This document shows, piece after piece, positions 1-8,276 of a stretch of DNA of 22,341 bases. The DNA lies in IMG/VR virus record IMGVR_UViG_3300006810_000441, positions 1 through 22,341 of that record; one strand, written 5' to 3'. Positions within the stretch are counted from its first letter, which is position 1; every line of letters starts with the position of its first letter. Below the pieces are notes generated by a model that was not told the DNA's origin, did no database searches, and saw only the letters and a list, made by a program, of their open reading frames with translations. The DNA is from a virus. The position numbers were made by a program, and so were the translations under genes.

Positions 1-60
1 GAAGGGAGAATACAGATGCCTATGGGAATTAATTTCTTCTGGCCGGATGCAGAACTTTAA
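1..60 (+). CDS. C-terminal end of an unidentified protein (partial)
   Basis: Frame 1 is open from the window edge to a TAA at 58-60, giving 19 residues that end in FFWPDAEL. A strong terminator follows 13 bases later, which supports this being the true end of a gene and of its transcription unit. The fragment is too short to identify. Its place before baseplate and tail genes makes a structural role plausible, but that is inference only. Confidence 0.6.
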   Translation, partial: EGRIQMPMGINFFWPDAEL

Positions 61-73
61 ATAATTCACTTGA

Positions 74-104
74 GATGCAAAACGTTGAGTTTTGCATCTT
101 TTTT
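74..104 (+). terminator. Rho-independent terminator
   Basis: A perfect 10-bp stem GATGCAAAAC / GTTTTGCATC (74-83 with 89-98) with a 5-nt loop is followed at once by six T. It closes the transcription unit of the gene ending at 60 and separates it from the homing endonuclease gene that starts at 131. Confidence 0.9.
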
Positions 105-130
105 AATGAGATTCAGTCCAAAAAAACGAA

Positions 131-979
131 ATGAATAAAAATTGTAAAAACTGTGGTAATTTATTAAATAAACGACAAAAGATGTTTTGTTGTAGGAAAT
201 GTAAAGCTGAATATGAAAAAACTATTGGAAAAAAAGAAATAGTAGATAAAATCAATTCTACATTTAAGAAAAAGTATGGAATGACTCCAATTGAAAGAAA
301 AAATGAAGTTCTGTTAGAAGCGCATGGAACAATTCACGCTTTACAAATAGAATCATCGAACCGAAAAATGAAAAACACGATGAAGGATAGGTATGGATGT
401 GAACAAGCGTTAAAAAATAAAAAATTATTAGATAAGAAAAACAAAACATGTGAACAGATATATGGATCACAAAATGTTTTTAATAATGAAGATGTTAGAA
501 AAAAAGCAAAAGAAACGATATTCAAAAAATACGGAACTGAATATGTTTCACAAAATGACGACATCAAACGTAAAGTGAAGAATACTATGTTTGATCGTTA
601 TGGAGTTGAATGTGCTTTTGAGTTGCCAAATGCTAAATCCCAACGAATATCAAAATTACAACAAACAATATTTGAAAGTGTAAAAAATATACACAGTGAT
701 GCTTTATTAGAACATAGATTGAATGACATCGGAAGATCGGTTGATATTTACATACCATCAAAAAATATAGTAATTGAAGTTAATGGTGATTATTACCATA
801 TGAATCCATCCAAATATTCCCCTAATGATTTTAATAAACGATATAAAATGACAGCTAAAGAAATATGGGAACGTGAAAAAAACAGGTTACATTTAATATC
901 AGAGCATTTAAGTTGTAGTGTAATAGTCATATGGGAATCGGATTGGAAAAATGACAAAAACATAATGAATTATTTATGA
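131..979 (+). CDS. Vsr-like (EDxHD) free-standing homing endonuclease with zinc ribbon and YG repeats
   Basis: The 282-residue protein has three parts. Residues 5-24 form a Cys-rich ribbon (C5, C8, C20, C21, C24). Residues about 44-158 hold five T-x4-Y-G repeats with YG at 49, 88, 111, 134 and 157; the last four are spaced exactly 23 residues apart and are probably DNA-binding helical units. The C-terminal nuclease core has D205, EVNGD at 216-220, H223, WEREKNR at 246-252 and IWESDW at 267-272. That core matches the Vsr-like EDxHD homing endonucleases found in phages. It lies downstream of a terminator and overlaps the next gene by 4 bases (ATGA), so it has settled between tail genes without breaking either. 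No ribosome site is visible before the ATG. The endonuclease call is firm; the target site is unknown and is likely the allelic junction in an uninvaded relative. Confidence 0.88.
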   Translation: MNKNCKNCGNLLNKRQKMFCCRKCKAEYEKTIGKKEIVDKINSTFKKKYGMTPIERKNEVLLEAHGTIHALQIESSNRKMKNTMKDRYGCEQALKNKKLLDKKNKTCEQIYGSQNVFNNEDVRKKAKETIFKKYGTEYVSQNDDIKRKVKNTMFDRYGVECAFELPNAKSQRISKLQQTIFESVKNIHSDALLEHRLNDIGRSVDIYIPSKNIVIEVNGDYYHMNPSKYSPNDFNKRYKMTAKEIWEREKNRLHLISEHLSCSVIVIWESDWKNDKNIMNYL

Positions 980-1860
980 AATTATCACATAAGACAATAT
1001 CATTACCTAGTGAGGGGTTTTTTTACGACAACGAATTGAGTTGTGGCAAAATACAAATATATCCATTTACAGCACACGAAGAAGATATATTATCTGAAAA
1101 TTCGTCGAATGATTATGAATTGATTGACCAAATATTAAAATCAATGATAGTAAATGATGTTAATATCGACGATTTATTGGCGGTAGATGTTGACGCTATA
1201 TTATTAGCTCAACGAATAATATCATACGGCACGTCATATGATGTTAAAATAACATGTCCACATTGTTCAGATGAAAATGATTATAGTTTAGATTTGAAAA
1301 AAATAACATCCGTAGATAAAATATACAATTTTAGTAATATAATACAGTTTGAAAATTATTCAATTGAAGTTGTTCCAGAAACGTGGGAAATGCGAAAAAA
1401 ATGTAAATCTAAATCGGATACATTAAAGAATATTATAAAGTCGGTAACTAAACACAATTCGATTGACGATTTTGTGGATAATCGCTTTTTATCCAGAGAT
1501 GCTAGAGAATTTAGGAAAAAATATAAATCGATTATGCCAGAACTGAATTTTTCTTTGTTTACGTGTTCTTGTAAAGCTTGTGACAAACCAATGCCAATTA
1601 ACTTAAAAATAAATAGATCATTTTTTGGTCTGACGCCGAATTATAAGATAACTCTTCATAAAGAGATATTTAATTTGGCATATTTCTCAGAAGGAGCGTT
1701 TAATCAAGATATTGTTTATAGACTCCCCGTTTATCTTCGTAGATTTTATTTAAATGAATTAAGAACTACTAAGGAAAAAGAAAAGGAGCAATCACAGGAA
1801 GGATTTTCTCCAAATGAGAAATCCGAAGGTGTTCCACGGGGACCTTTTGGGAAAAAATAA
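976..1860 (+). CDS. T4 gp26-type baseplate hub assembly protein
   Basis: The 294-residue protein opens with the family signature LPSEGFFY followed by YPFTAHEEDIL, the pattern of the T4 baseplate protein family (gp26-like hub assembly factor). It carries candidate zinc ligands, C94-x2-C97 and C197-x-C199-x2-C202, on both sides of a basic helical stretch. The region around residues 225-265 (EIFNLAYFSEGAF, then VYRLPVYLRRFYLNEL) is typical of phage baseplate chaperones, which help assemble the central hub before it joins the wedges. The start overlaps the end of the homing endonuclease gene by 4 bases, so translation may be coupled. It is longer than T4 gp26 (about 208 residues), partly because of the cysteine-bearing middle. 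The C-terminal 25 residues are low complexity. Confidence 0.75.
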   Translation: MKLSHKTISLPSEGFFYDNELSCGKIQIYPFTAHEEDILSENSSNDYELIDQILKSMIVNDVNIDDLLAVDVDAILLAQRIISYGTSYDVKITCPHCSDENDYSLDLKKITSVDKIYNFSNIIQFENYSIEVVPETWEMRKKCKSKSDTLKNIIKSVTKHNSIDDFVDNRFLSRDAREFRKKYKSIMPELNFSLFTCSCKACDKPMPINLKINRSFFGLTPNYKITLHKEIFNLAYFSEGAFNQDIVYRLPVYLRRFYLNELRTTKEKEKEQSQEGFSPNEKSEGVPRGPFGKK

Positions 1861-1868
1861 AAAAAGTA

Positions 1869-1897
1869 TTGACATTTTATAAAATCAATATTATGAT
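1869..1897 (+). promoter_or_regulatory. σ70-like promoter for the small membrane protein gene
   Basis: TTGACA (1869-1874), a 17-bp spacer and TATGAT (1892-1897) make a near-consensus promoter. The next start codon, ATG 1904, begins 6 nt after the -10 box. Initiation would therefore fall on or next to the ATG, giving a leaderless mRNA. Confidence 0.75.
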
Positions 1898-1903
1898 ATT
1901 ATC

Positions 1904-2143
1904 ATGTTTACATTAATTTTTAGTATATTAAGCGTGATTGCTGGTTTTTTAGGAATGGCATTATCGTTTTCAGCAGATGTTTCGGTCAATATGACGTGGT
2001 ATACATTTCCACTAGCATTGATACTCCAAATTTTATTTGGATGGCGTGGTGGATATTTTTATTCAGGAATGTTTGTATTGACTGCTATTTTAGATATGAA
2101 CGCTTTTCTCTTTTTATACGGAAAGGTTGATATTGTATGGTAA
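1904..2143 (+). CDS. Small membrane protein of unknown function
   Basis: The 79-residue protein is almost wholly hydrophobic, with about three predicted membrane segments (residues ~3-24, ~30-45 and ~50-72) joined by short polar links containing SADVSVN and GWRGG. It has its own promoter ending 6 nt before the ATG and its own terminator 20 bases after the stop, so it is a one-gene unit between tail genes. No family is recognised. Possible roles are host-membrane modification, superinfection exclusion or lysis control; the sequence does not choose between them. Confidence 0.65.
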   Translation: MFTLIFSILSVIAGFLGMALSFSADVSVNMTWYTFPLALILQILFGWRGGYFYSGMFVLTAILDMNAFLFLYGKVDIVW

Positions 2144-2162
2144 TTTAAATGATTTGAAAGAT

Positions 2163-2196
2163 AAAAACCGTAGGATGTAATTTCTACGGTTTTTTT
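2163..2196 (+). terminator. Rho-independent terminator
   Basis: An 11-bp perfect stem AAAAACCGTAG / CTACGGTTTTT (2163-2173 with 2184-2194) with a 10-nt loop runs into a T tract ending at 2196. It closes the membrane-protein unit just before the late tail block. Confidence 0.9.
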
Positions 2197-2203
2197 GTGC
2201 ATC

Positions 2204-2214
2204 CGATATTTATA
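2204..2214 (+). promoter_or_regulatory. Candidate late promoter motif (ATATTTAT) for the tail block
   Basis: CGATATTTATA lies just after a terminator and has ATATTTAT at 2206-2213, exactly 4 nt before ATG 2218. The same 8-mer at the same distance precedes the starts at 5874 and 12599, and the same 11-mer occurs on the minus strand upstream of the gene ending at 17154. No -35 box is seen, as is usual for T4-type late promoters. The role is inferred from repetition and position. Confidence 0.45.
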
Positions 2215-2217
2215 CAT

Positions 2218-2838
2218 ATGAAAAAGTCGGAATTGAAAATTTTAATAAAAGAATCATTGAACGAAGGTGGTTTTTTAGATTCTATAATGACATTGGTTAA
2301 TCCCGCAGGAGCAGCCAAGTCACTAACATCGGCTTCGGTGAAATCTCCAAAATATCAGAAAGCAATATCGGATTTAATAGATTTTTACATGGATCGTATA
2401 TTGTCAACCGACAATATAAAATCAAAAACAAACATACAACTTGTCAATATGATATTAAAACGGTTTTATGCGACAGTCAGTGACGCACTACGTGAAAAAT
2501 ATAAATTAGATAAGTTTGAATTATTTAAATCACGATTTAATAAAATATACAACATAAAGTCGTATGAGTTGGGAGATATGTTTTTTGAAAAACGAAATGG
2601 AAAACAAATTTCAATAGGACAAAAAATCAAAGAACTTGAACAAGCAATTTCAATCAACAATAAAACGATTGAAGATAAACGCAATAGCGATCCTAGCAAG
2701 GCTAAGGAGACTGAACGTAAAAATCAAAAAAATATAAATAATTACAATAAATTAAAATCACATTTTGAAAAAACGATTCAGGAAGATTCAAATAGATTTA
2801 AAGAAGACTTATTGCGATTCTTAAAAACAGGTGAATAA
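2218..2838 (+). CDS. Conserved-type phage protein of unknown function, upstream of tape measure
   Basis: The start is placed at ATG 2218 because the protein then begins MKKSELKILIKESL, a common opening for structural proteins of T4-like phages; an in-frame GTG at 2197 lies in the preceding terminator. The 206-residue product has a Gly/Ala-rich stretch near residues 12-35. Its C-terminal half is strongly charged and helical, with likely coiled coil (residues ~135-205) rich in Lys, Glu and Asn. Its stop codon shares one base with the start of the tape measure gene, so the two are probably translated together. A tail or tape-measure assembly role is suggested by position only; no domain is recognised. 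Confidence 0.7.
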   Translation: MKKSELKILIKESLNEGGFLDSIMTLVNPAGAAKSLTSASVKSPKYQKAISDLIDFYMDRILSTDNIKSKTNIQLVNMILKRFYATVSDALREKYKLDKFELFKSRFNKIYNIKSYELGDMFFEKRNGKQISIGQKIKELEQAISINNKTIEDKRNSDPSKAKETERKNQKNINNYNKLKSHFEKTIQEDSNRFKEDLLRFLKTGE

Positions 2839-5800
2839 TGGCTAACGAAGATGATTTTAAGCAATTTCAAGAATTTCAGAATAGCTTAGATAAAAGTGCT
2901 GATATAGCAGATAGACTATCCGATGCTGTCAAACAAGTCGCATCTAATGCTAAAGAAGTTAATTCTGCATTTGGTTCTACCGATGATGCTATGGCTGATA
3001 TTCAGAAGAAGATGCAAGCCACTAAAGAGGTGTCTCATGACATTTCAAAAAGTGTCATTTCTCAACGTGATTATTCTAAAGAATTGTTTTTAGCAGAAAA
3101 TAAATTAAAGATGACAGGCGACGATAAATGGTCATCAGTTGTCAATGGGATAAAATCTGCTCAAGTCGAACAAACTAAATTTCACACAGCACAAGAAGAA
3201 TCTATAAAAAATGCTGATAAGCTTAGTGATAATGTAGTTGGTATGTTTGATAAAATTCCAATTGTATCTAAGTATGTTGATTTTTCACCTGTAAAAGAAA
3301 ATCTGGCTAAGAACGTAACAGGACCATTACGAGAAGGCATGTTGAATGGCAAGATGTCAATGAAGGGATTGGGTAAGGTTGGAATCGGTGTATTTTCTGC
3401 TATTGGACAGGGTATATCAACTATGATGAAAAATCCTATGGTATTATTCGCAGGATTAGCAATATCAGTATTCAAAACATTTCTTGCGTTGGATAAAGCA
3501 GGAGAAGATTTTCGCAGATCTACAGGACTGACCGTTGCACAAACAAGAGACATCGATAAAAGTGTAAATTCAACAGTAAAATCCGTAGGTCATTTGGGAA
3601 TTGGGATAGAAGAAGCTTATAAAGCAGCCGGAGCATTATCATCTACATTTGGAAAAGGAGCAGCCGGAGTTTCCAAAAATGTTGAATTTGTAGCCGCAAT
3701 GAATGCTAATTTAGGAATTTCAGAAGAAACTTCGGCTAAAACTTTACAGAATTTTATGGGTATGGGTAACATGTCTTCGGAAGCGGCTAAGTCATCAATG
3801 GTGTTAGCTGCTAGTTTAGCAGAAGCAGCCGGAGTTGCTCCTAATGCTGTAATGCAAGATATGGCTAATGCTTCGGAAAAGACCAAAATTATGATGAGAG
3901 GTAATGTCGAAGCAATGATGAGGCTTGCGGTTGAGTCTCGTCGTGTAGGAATTAGCATAGAATCCGTATCTGGAGCCGCACGTGGTCATTTAGATTTCCA
4001 ATCATCTATTAACGCTGAGATGGAGATGTCTACATTGTTGGGTAAGAACATCAATCTTCAAAAGATGCGTCAACTGGCGTTTGAAGGCGACCTTGAGGGT
4101 ATGTTGAAGGAACAACAAAAACAACTCAAAAATGTAGGTGATATTACAAAAATGAATGCCTTCCAACAAGAGGCTGTCGCTAAAGCATTTGGAATGTCGG
4201 TAGACGAATTAATAAATATGCAAGCTAAGGAAAAAATAAATTCCGAAGCTAGAGCAAATATGAATGAAGCTCAATTAAAAGCATTAGAAGATCAAGCCAA
4301 AAAAACAAAGGAAATACAAGCAAGAAACGACAAAATACAAGAATTGGAAGCAAAAGCGGTTATTTACAAAAAAGCAGGAGGTGAACTTACAAAGGAACAA
4401 AAAGCTGATATGGATGCTCTTGCTAAGTTACACAAAGAACAAGTTGCTACGATGACCAAAGAACAGAAAATGCAAGCCGAATCCAAAAAGGCTATCAATG
4501 CTATAAAATCAGTATGGACTCAAGTTCAAATGACTCTAGCTCCGATTGTAGAAGTTCTTGTGAAAATGATGGTTCCTGTAATAGAAAAGATTGCATCTAA
4601 ATTAAGAGAATGGATGGCTCCATTCACAAAAGTAGATGCCGTTACAGGAGATATTTCTATAAAAATGGATGAATTTAAAGAAAAGATAAAATCCACATTA
4701 ACAACAATCACCAAAATCAGCGTTGCATTACTTGGAATTTATGGTACTATGAAATTATTATCAGCTTTAGGAAAAGCAGGAAAAGGTCCATTTTCATTTT
4801 TAAGCGGAGGAACATCAAAGGGTGGCGGCAAGGGTCTTGCTTCTATGGGCAAAGGTCTTCGTAAATTTGGAACTGGAGCTATTGTTGCTGCTGGTGCTAT
4901 GGTTTTAGTTGCTGCTTCTATGTGGATCATGACTAAAGCTCTCCAAGGATTAACTGGAGTTTCTTGGGATGATTTAAAGAAAGCTGGAGTTGTGTTGGCT
5001 GCTATGGCAGTTTCAGTTGTTGCTTTGGGAGCAGCAATGTTGATACCAGGGATACAAGTCGGAGTAGCAATTGCAGCTGCTGCGATGTTAGCATTCGGAG
5101 CATCATTGTTAATGGCTGGAAAGGGGATTGAATTTTTAGGTCGAGGCGTTGAAAGTATGGGAACGGTAATGATTCCTATAATAGAAACGTTAGGAGAAAT
5201 CGTAAAAACAGCATTTGAGGCTTTACCATCAATAATAGAAACCGCTGGAAATACATTCTTGAAAATTGTAGTTGGAATGAAAGACGCTGTTGTTGATTTG
5301 TTGGATAATTTAGTAAGACTTGGCGGTTCAGCAGGAGATTTAATGACAGCAGCAGCTGGTATAACTGCTGTTGGAGGAGCTTTGACAGCGTTGGCAGCAG
5401 CAACTGCAGTTAATGGATTTGCAAATTTAGTTGGGTTTTTCACAGGAGGTGGAAATCCAGTCGAGAATATGATAAAATTATCCGAAAAAGCATCAGGACT
5501 AACAACTGCTGCTAAAGGAGTCAAGGATATTGCTATTGCTATGAAAGGATTTGGAGAGATTGGCGATGGATTAGAAGACACTATAAAGGCTTTGGATAAG
5601 TTAGATAGTTTAGAAGACGAAGACCGAGAAACTATGCGAGAAATTGCTAATCTGAGTAGGGCAAATGCTGAATTGAATAATTCTATGAAAGCCGACAACT
5701 CAGGAATGGAAGCAAAATTGGATAAAAACAATGAGTTGTTAAGTCAATTGATAACAATGATGGCAAATGGCCATATTGCTGTTAATATGAGTGGTAAAAA

Positions 5801-5843
5801 GATATCCGAACAAATAGCATCAGATACTAAATACGACTTCTGA
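2838..5843 (+). CDS. Tail tape measure protein
   Basis: At 1001 residues this is the longest protein in the window. It has the tape measure layout: a charged, coiled-coil N-terminus (residues 1-150), an Ala/Gly/Met-rich helical middle (~180-450), a Lys/Glu/Gln coiled coil (~450-570) and then long hydrophobic Ala/Val/Gly blocks at about 680-702, 715-770 and 830-870. It ends in a polar helical tail. Such proteins fill the tail tube, set its length and pass through the host membrane during DNA injection. By the usual 1.5 Å per residue it would match a tail of roughly 150 nm, longer than that of T4 (gp29, 590 residues). AGGTG before the ATG can serve as a ribosome site. The gene follows with a 1-base overlap and precedes the tube-cap and hub genes, as expected. 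Confidence 0.88.
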   Translation: MANEDDFKQFQEFQNSLDKSADIADRLSDAVKQVASNAKEVNSAFGSTDDAMADIQKKMQATKEVSHDISKSVISQRDYSKELFLAENKLKMTGDDKWSSVVNGIKSAQVEQTKFHTAQEESIKNADKLSDNVVGMFDKIPIVSKYVDFSPVKENLAKNVTGPLREGMLNGKMSMKGLGKVGIGVFSAIGQGISTMMKNPMVLFAGLAISVFKTFLALDKAGEDFRRSTGLTVAQTRDIDKSVNSTVKSVGHLGIGIEEAYKAAGALSSTFGKGAAGVSKNVEFVAAMNANLGISEETSAKTLQNFMGMGNMSSEAAKSSMVLAASLAEAAGVAPNAVMQDMANASEKTKIMMRGNVEAMMRLAVESRRVGISIESVSGAARGHLDFQSSINAEMEMSTLLGKNINLQKMRQLAFEGDLEGMLKEQQKQLKNVGDITKMNAFQQEAVAKAFGMSVDELINMQAKEKINSEARANMNEAQLKALEDQAKKTKEIQARNDKIQELEAKAVIYKKAGGELTKEQKADMDALAKLHKEQVATMTKEQKMQAESKKAINAIKSVWTQVQMTLAPIVEVLVKMMVPVIEKIASKLREWMAPFTKVDAVTGDISIKMDEFKEKIKSTLTTITKISVALLGIYGTMKLLSALGKAGKGPFSFLSGGTSKGGGKGLASMGKGLRKFGTGAIVAAGAMVLVAASMWIMTKALQGLTGVSWDDLKKAGVVLAAMAVSVVALGAAMLIPGIQVGVAIAAAAMLAFGASLLMAGKGIEFLGRGVESMGTVMIPIIETLGEIVKTAFEALPSIIETAGNTFLKIVVGMKDAVVDLLDNLVRLGGSAGDLMTAAAGITAVGGALTALAAATAVNGFANLVGFFTGGGNPVENMIKLSEKASGLTTAAKGVKDIAIAMKGFGEIGDGLEDTIKALDKLDSLEDEDRETMREIANLSRANAELNNSMKADNSGMEAKLDKNNELLSQLITMMANGHIAVNMSGKKISEQIASDTKYDF

Positions 5844-5860
5844 TAATAATTACAATGTCA

Positions 5861-5869
5861 TATATTTAT
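5861..5869 (+). promoter_or_regulatory. Candidate late promoter motif (ATATTTAT)
   Basis: TATATTTAT ends 4 nt before ATG 5874, in the 30-base gap after the tape measure gene. Its TATATT core (5861-5866) lies 7 nt before the ATG, the same geometry as upstream of 12599. No Shine-Dalgarno sequence is present, so a leaderless transcript is plausible. Confidence 0.42.
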
Positions 5870-5873
5870 TGAT

Positions 5874-7970
5874 ATGGCATTAGTAAACACACCGACAACT
5901 CCAGATTCCTTATTGGTTATTCGGAAACATAGTAATTCAACTACTATATTCCGCCAAAACCGAAATAGTTTTTATTCCCCAAAAGGGCCTGGAAATATGA
6001 ATCCAAGAAGCACTTTGCCAGGTGATTATTTTGACAATGTAGCTAGATTTCAAGAAGCTGAACGTGATGTGTATGGAAAAGGATCTATATACGCTCAAGA
6101 CGTTCCGTTTTCAAATTTTGGATTTAGACAACCTTATGTGTGGACTTCATTAGACGATTCTGACTTTAAAAAGTTTGCTAAACGATATGATAACAGAGGA
6201 ATTCCATTTGGATCTACGCTTCAAGACGAAGAAAGATTAGGGAAGATGTTAATATCCGGACACGGATTAAAATTTTTAGCTAAACAGTTTCTACTACAAG
6301 CGCAAAATCCGTTTGACGAAACAAGAGCATACAACCCATTAAGCGTTAATATAGCTGCTACTGGGTTTATAAACCCAAAACGTCATTTGAATGGTGGTGT
6401 ATTAGGGTCTATAATGAGTCTGTTTGGGATGGGGGCTAAAAGCGATGGTGCTCCTAAATCAACTGTCGGTATACAGGCGTTGTCTGATATGGTAAAAGGT
6501 GATGGTGCTGGATTATTACGTGAAGAGACTGCTAAGAAGGGATTGAATCGTTTTACGTCTATATGGGATGATAGACTTACCGACAAAGGCGGTGGTTTAT
6601 TAGAAGGATTAATGAGTAAGTTCGGAAGTGTTGCTTTTGGCGGAGTCAATAAGACTGGAAATTTCACTTATAGAAAAGATGAACTTGCCCCATTATTACT
6701 CACAAATGATGTCAATAAAGACATAATAGGAACAGGTGCTTCAATTCTAAGAAAAGGAAGTCAGAGAACATTAACTGATAATATAATACATCGTTGGACT
6801 AAATCATCGGAAGATAGTGTAGAATTCCAATACGCTCCGGACAAAACTCGTAGAGATGAAAGAGATACCGATGGAGACGCTTCTGGAAATTTAAAAACCA
6901 AATTTAATCAGTCAATTGTAAACAAAAAATCAGGAGATCCTAAATTATATCAAGATGAAAATATCGTTGATAATAACCACGTGTCTGAGTTAAAATCAAC
7001 ATTTAATAATCAATATTCATCGGAGATAAAAAACTTCACAGAATTAAATTCAGTTACAAAAGAAACTGGATATTATAAAACAGGAAATTCAATCAAATAT
7101 CCATATAAGGTATCTGAATATTCACGTGAGGATAGATTATTATTTCCAGACTCGTCAAGAACTAAACAAGATTTGTATAATATAAATCGTATATTATCAG
7201 AAGATTCTACAAAAATAGACGATTTATCAAAAAAAGATATAATTCCTTTTTACTTTCACGACATTATCAATAAAGAGTATCTTATATTTAGAGCAACATT
7301 AAAAGGATTAAGTCAAAATACAACACCAGAATGGAATGAAACTAAATATTTAGGTCGTGCGGATCGTGTATATACCTATAATGGGGTAACTAGAGACTTG
7401 AGTTTTTCATTCAGAGCATATGCTGCAAGTAGAGATGAAATGGGTCCAATGTGGGATAGAATTGATAGATTACAAGGAATGTGTTATCCAACAAATACGG
7501 ATAAATTCAAGTTTGGAGAATCCAAAGAGTTTAGCGTAATGATCCCTCCTTTCATTAGATTGACAATTGGAGACATTTACAACAAAGTTCCTACTTTAAT
7601 TAAAAGTTTTAGTATGAGTATACCAGATGAGTCGCCATGGGAAATATTGGGGGTGGGAAATAAATTCCCAATGATGGCAGACATTTCAATTAATGTTACA
7701 TTATTAGAGGAAGAAATTGCCAAAAATGATAATGTAAGATGGAAATTTGAAGACGGTCAACCTAAACCAAGAACTCCTGATATAGAGGTGTTGCCAACGG
7801 TTCAAGAGAGAAATGATAAGAAAATTGAAAATGATCTTGTTAAATTAGATGAAGATGTTTCAAATAAGACAAAGGAAATTGCTCAAAAATCAATTTCGAG
7901 AAATCCCAGTCCAAAAGTTAAAACCGGTGGAGTTGGAGCTGGATTTAAAATGCCTGGAATTACACCATAG
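5874..7970 (+). CDS. Baseplate / tail tube cap-like protein (gp48/gp54 type)
   Basis: The 698-residue protein has a C-terminal third (residues ~460-620) with the pattern of tail-tube initiator or cap proteins. This includes PFYFHDIINKEYLIFRA, an N-T-T-P-E-W stretch, YLGRADRVYTYNG, a repeated-strand segment with F-R-A-Y-A, and MWDRIDRLQGMCYP. T4 gp48 and gp54 and related baseplate proteins share this strand-rich fold, on which the first tube ring assembles. The N-terminal 450 residues are Gly-rich and then Asp/Lys/Asn-rich and are not recognised. The extra length relative to T4 gp48 and gp54 (each under 370 residues) suggests added surface domains. It sits between the tape measure and a LysM baseplate protein, as such genes do. 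The C-terminus is low complexity (K, D, P, G). Confidence 0.62.
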   Translation: MALVNTPTTPDSLLVIRKHSNSTTIFRQNRNSFYSPKGPGNMNPRSTLPGDYFDNVARFQEAERDVYGKGSIYAQDVPFSNFGFRQPYVWTSLDDSDFKKFAKRYDNRGIPFGSTLQDEERLGKMLISGHGLKFLAKQFLLQAQNPFDETRAYNPLSVNIAATGFINPKRHLNGGVLGSIMSLFGMGAKSDGAPKSTVGIQALSDMVKGDGAGLLREETAKKGLNRFTSIWDDRLTDKGGGLLEGLMSKFGSVAFGGVNKTGNFTYRKDELAPLLLTNDVNKDIIGTGASILRKGSQRTLTDNIIHRWTKSSEDSVEFQYAPDKTRRDERDTDGDASGNLKTKFNQSIVNKKSGDPKLYQDENIVDNNHVSELKSTFNNQYSSEIKNFTELNSVTKETGYYKTGNSIKYPYKVSEYSREDRLLFPDSSRTKQDLYNINRILSEDSTKIDDLSKKDIIPFYFHDIINKEYLIFRATLKGLSQNTTPEWNETKYLGRADRVYTYNGVTRDLSFSFRAYAASRDEMGPMWDRIDRLQGMCYPTNTDKFKFGESKEFSVMIPPFIRLTIGDIYNKVPTLIKSFSMSIPDESPWEILGVGNKFPMMADISINVTLLEEEIAKNDNVRWKFEDGQPKPRTPDIEVLPTVQERNDKKIENDLVKLDEDVSNKTKEIAQKSISRNPSPKVKTGGVGAGFKMPGITP

Positions 7971-7980
7971 GATATAAATT

Positions 7981-8271
7981 ATGGCTAGATATAATAATAT
8001 AGATTCAAAAGACCGTTTTGACGGTAAGAAGGTTTTTTCAACAAGATTAATGCCTCGTATCCCCGTATCAGAAAATGATATTTACATATATTCCCAAGAA
8101 GGTGATACGTTGGATGGGTTATCCGATAAATATTATAGAAATCCTTCATACTGGTGGATAATTGCAAATGCAAATAAAATTGGAAAAGGAACACGTTTCA
8201 TAAAACCAGGAATACAAATACGTATACCTGTTAATATAAGTCAAGTATTATCTGACTTTGAAAAAGAATAA
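7981..8271 (+). CDS. gp53-like baseplate wedge protein with LysM domain
   Basis: The 96-residue protein has a single LysM-type fold over residues ~32-85. YSQEGDTLDGLSDKYYRN is the first LysM strand-helix, YWWIIANAN the second helix, and PGIQIRIP the closing strand. In contractile phages such small LysM proteins (T4 gp53 and relatives) clamp baseplate wedges together and do not act as lysins. AGGA 8 nt before the ATG serves as a ribosome site. The stop lies 5 bases before the hub gene, so the pair is co-translated or nearly so. Confidence 0.75.
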   Translation: MARYNNIDSKDRFDGKKVFSTRLMPRIPVSENDIYIYSQEGDTLDGLSDKYYRNPSYWWIIANANKIGKGTRFIKPGIQIRIPVNISQVLSDFEKE

Positions 8272-8276
8272 AGGTT

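Noticed and set aside
1-1000. A second fractured gene or split intein around the first endonuclease
   Set aside because: The upstream fragment ends normally before a terminator, and the downstream gp26-type gene starts with its family's N-terminal signature; no intein blocks are present on either side.
2197-2217. GTG start at 2197 for the gene before the tape measure
   Set aside because: It sits directly behind the terminator T tract and upstream of the promoter motif; the protein from ATG 2218 begins with a typical MKKSEL opening.
4739-5731. 330-residue open frame on the minus strand
   Set aside because: It lies wholly opposite the hydrophobic part of the tape measure gene; its Ala/Pro/Ile-rich sequence is the usual shadow of Ala/Gly codons and it has no ribosome site or recognisable motif.
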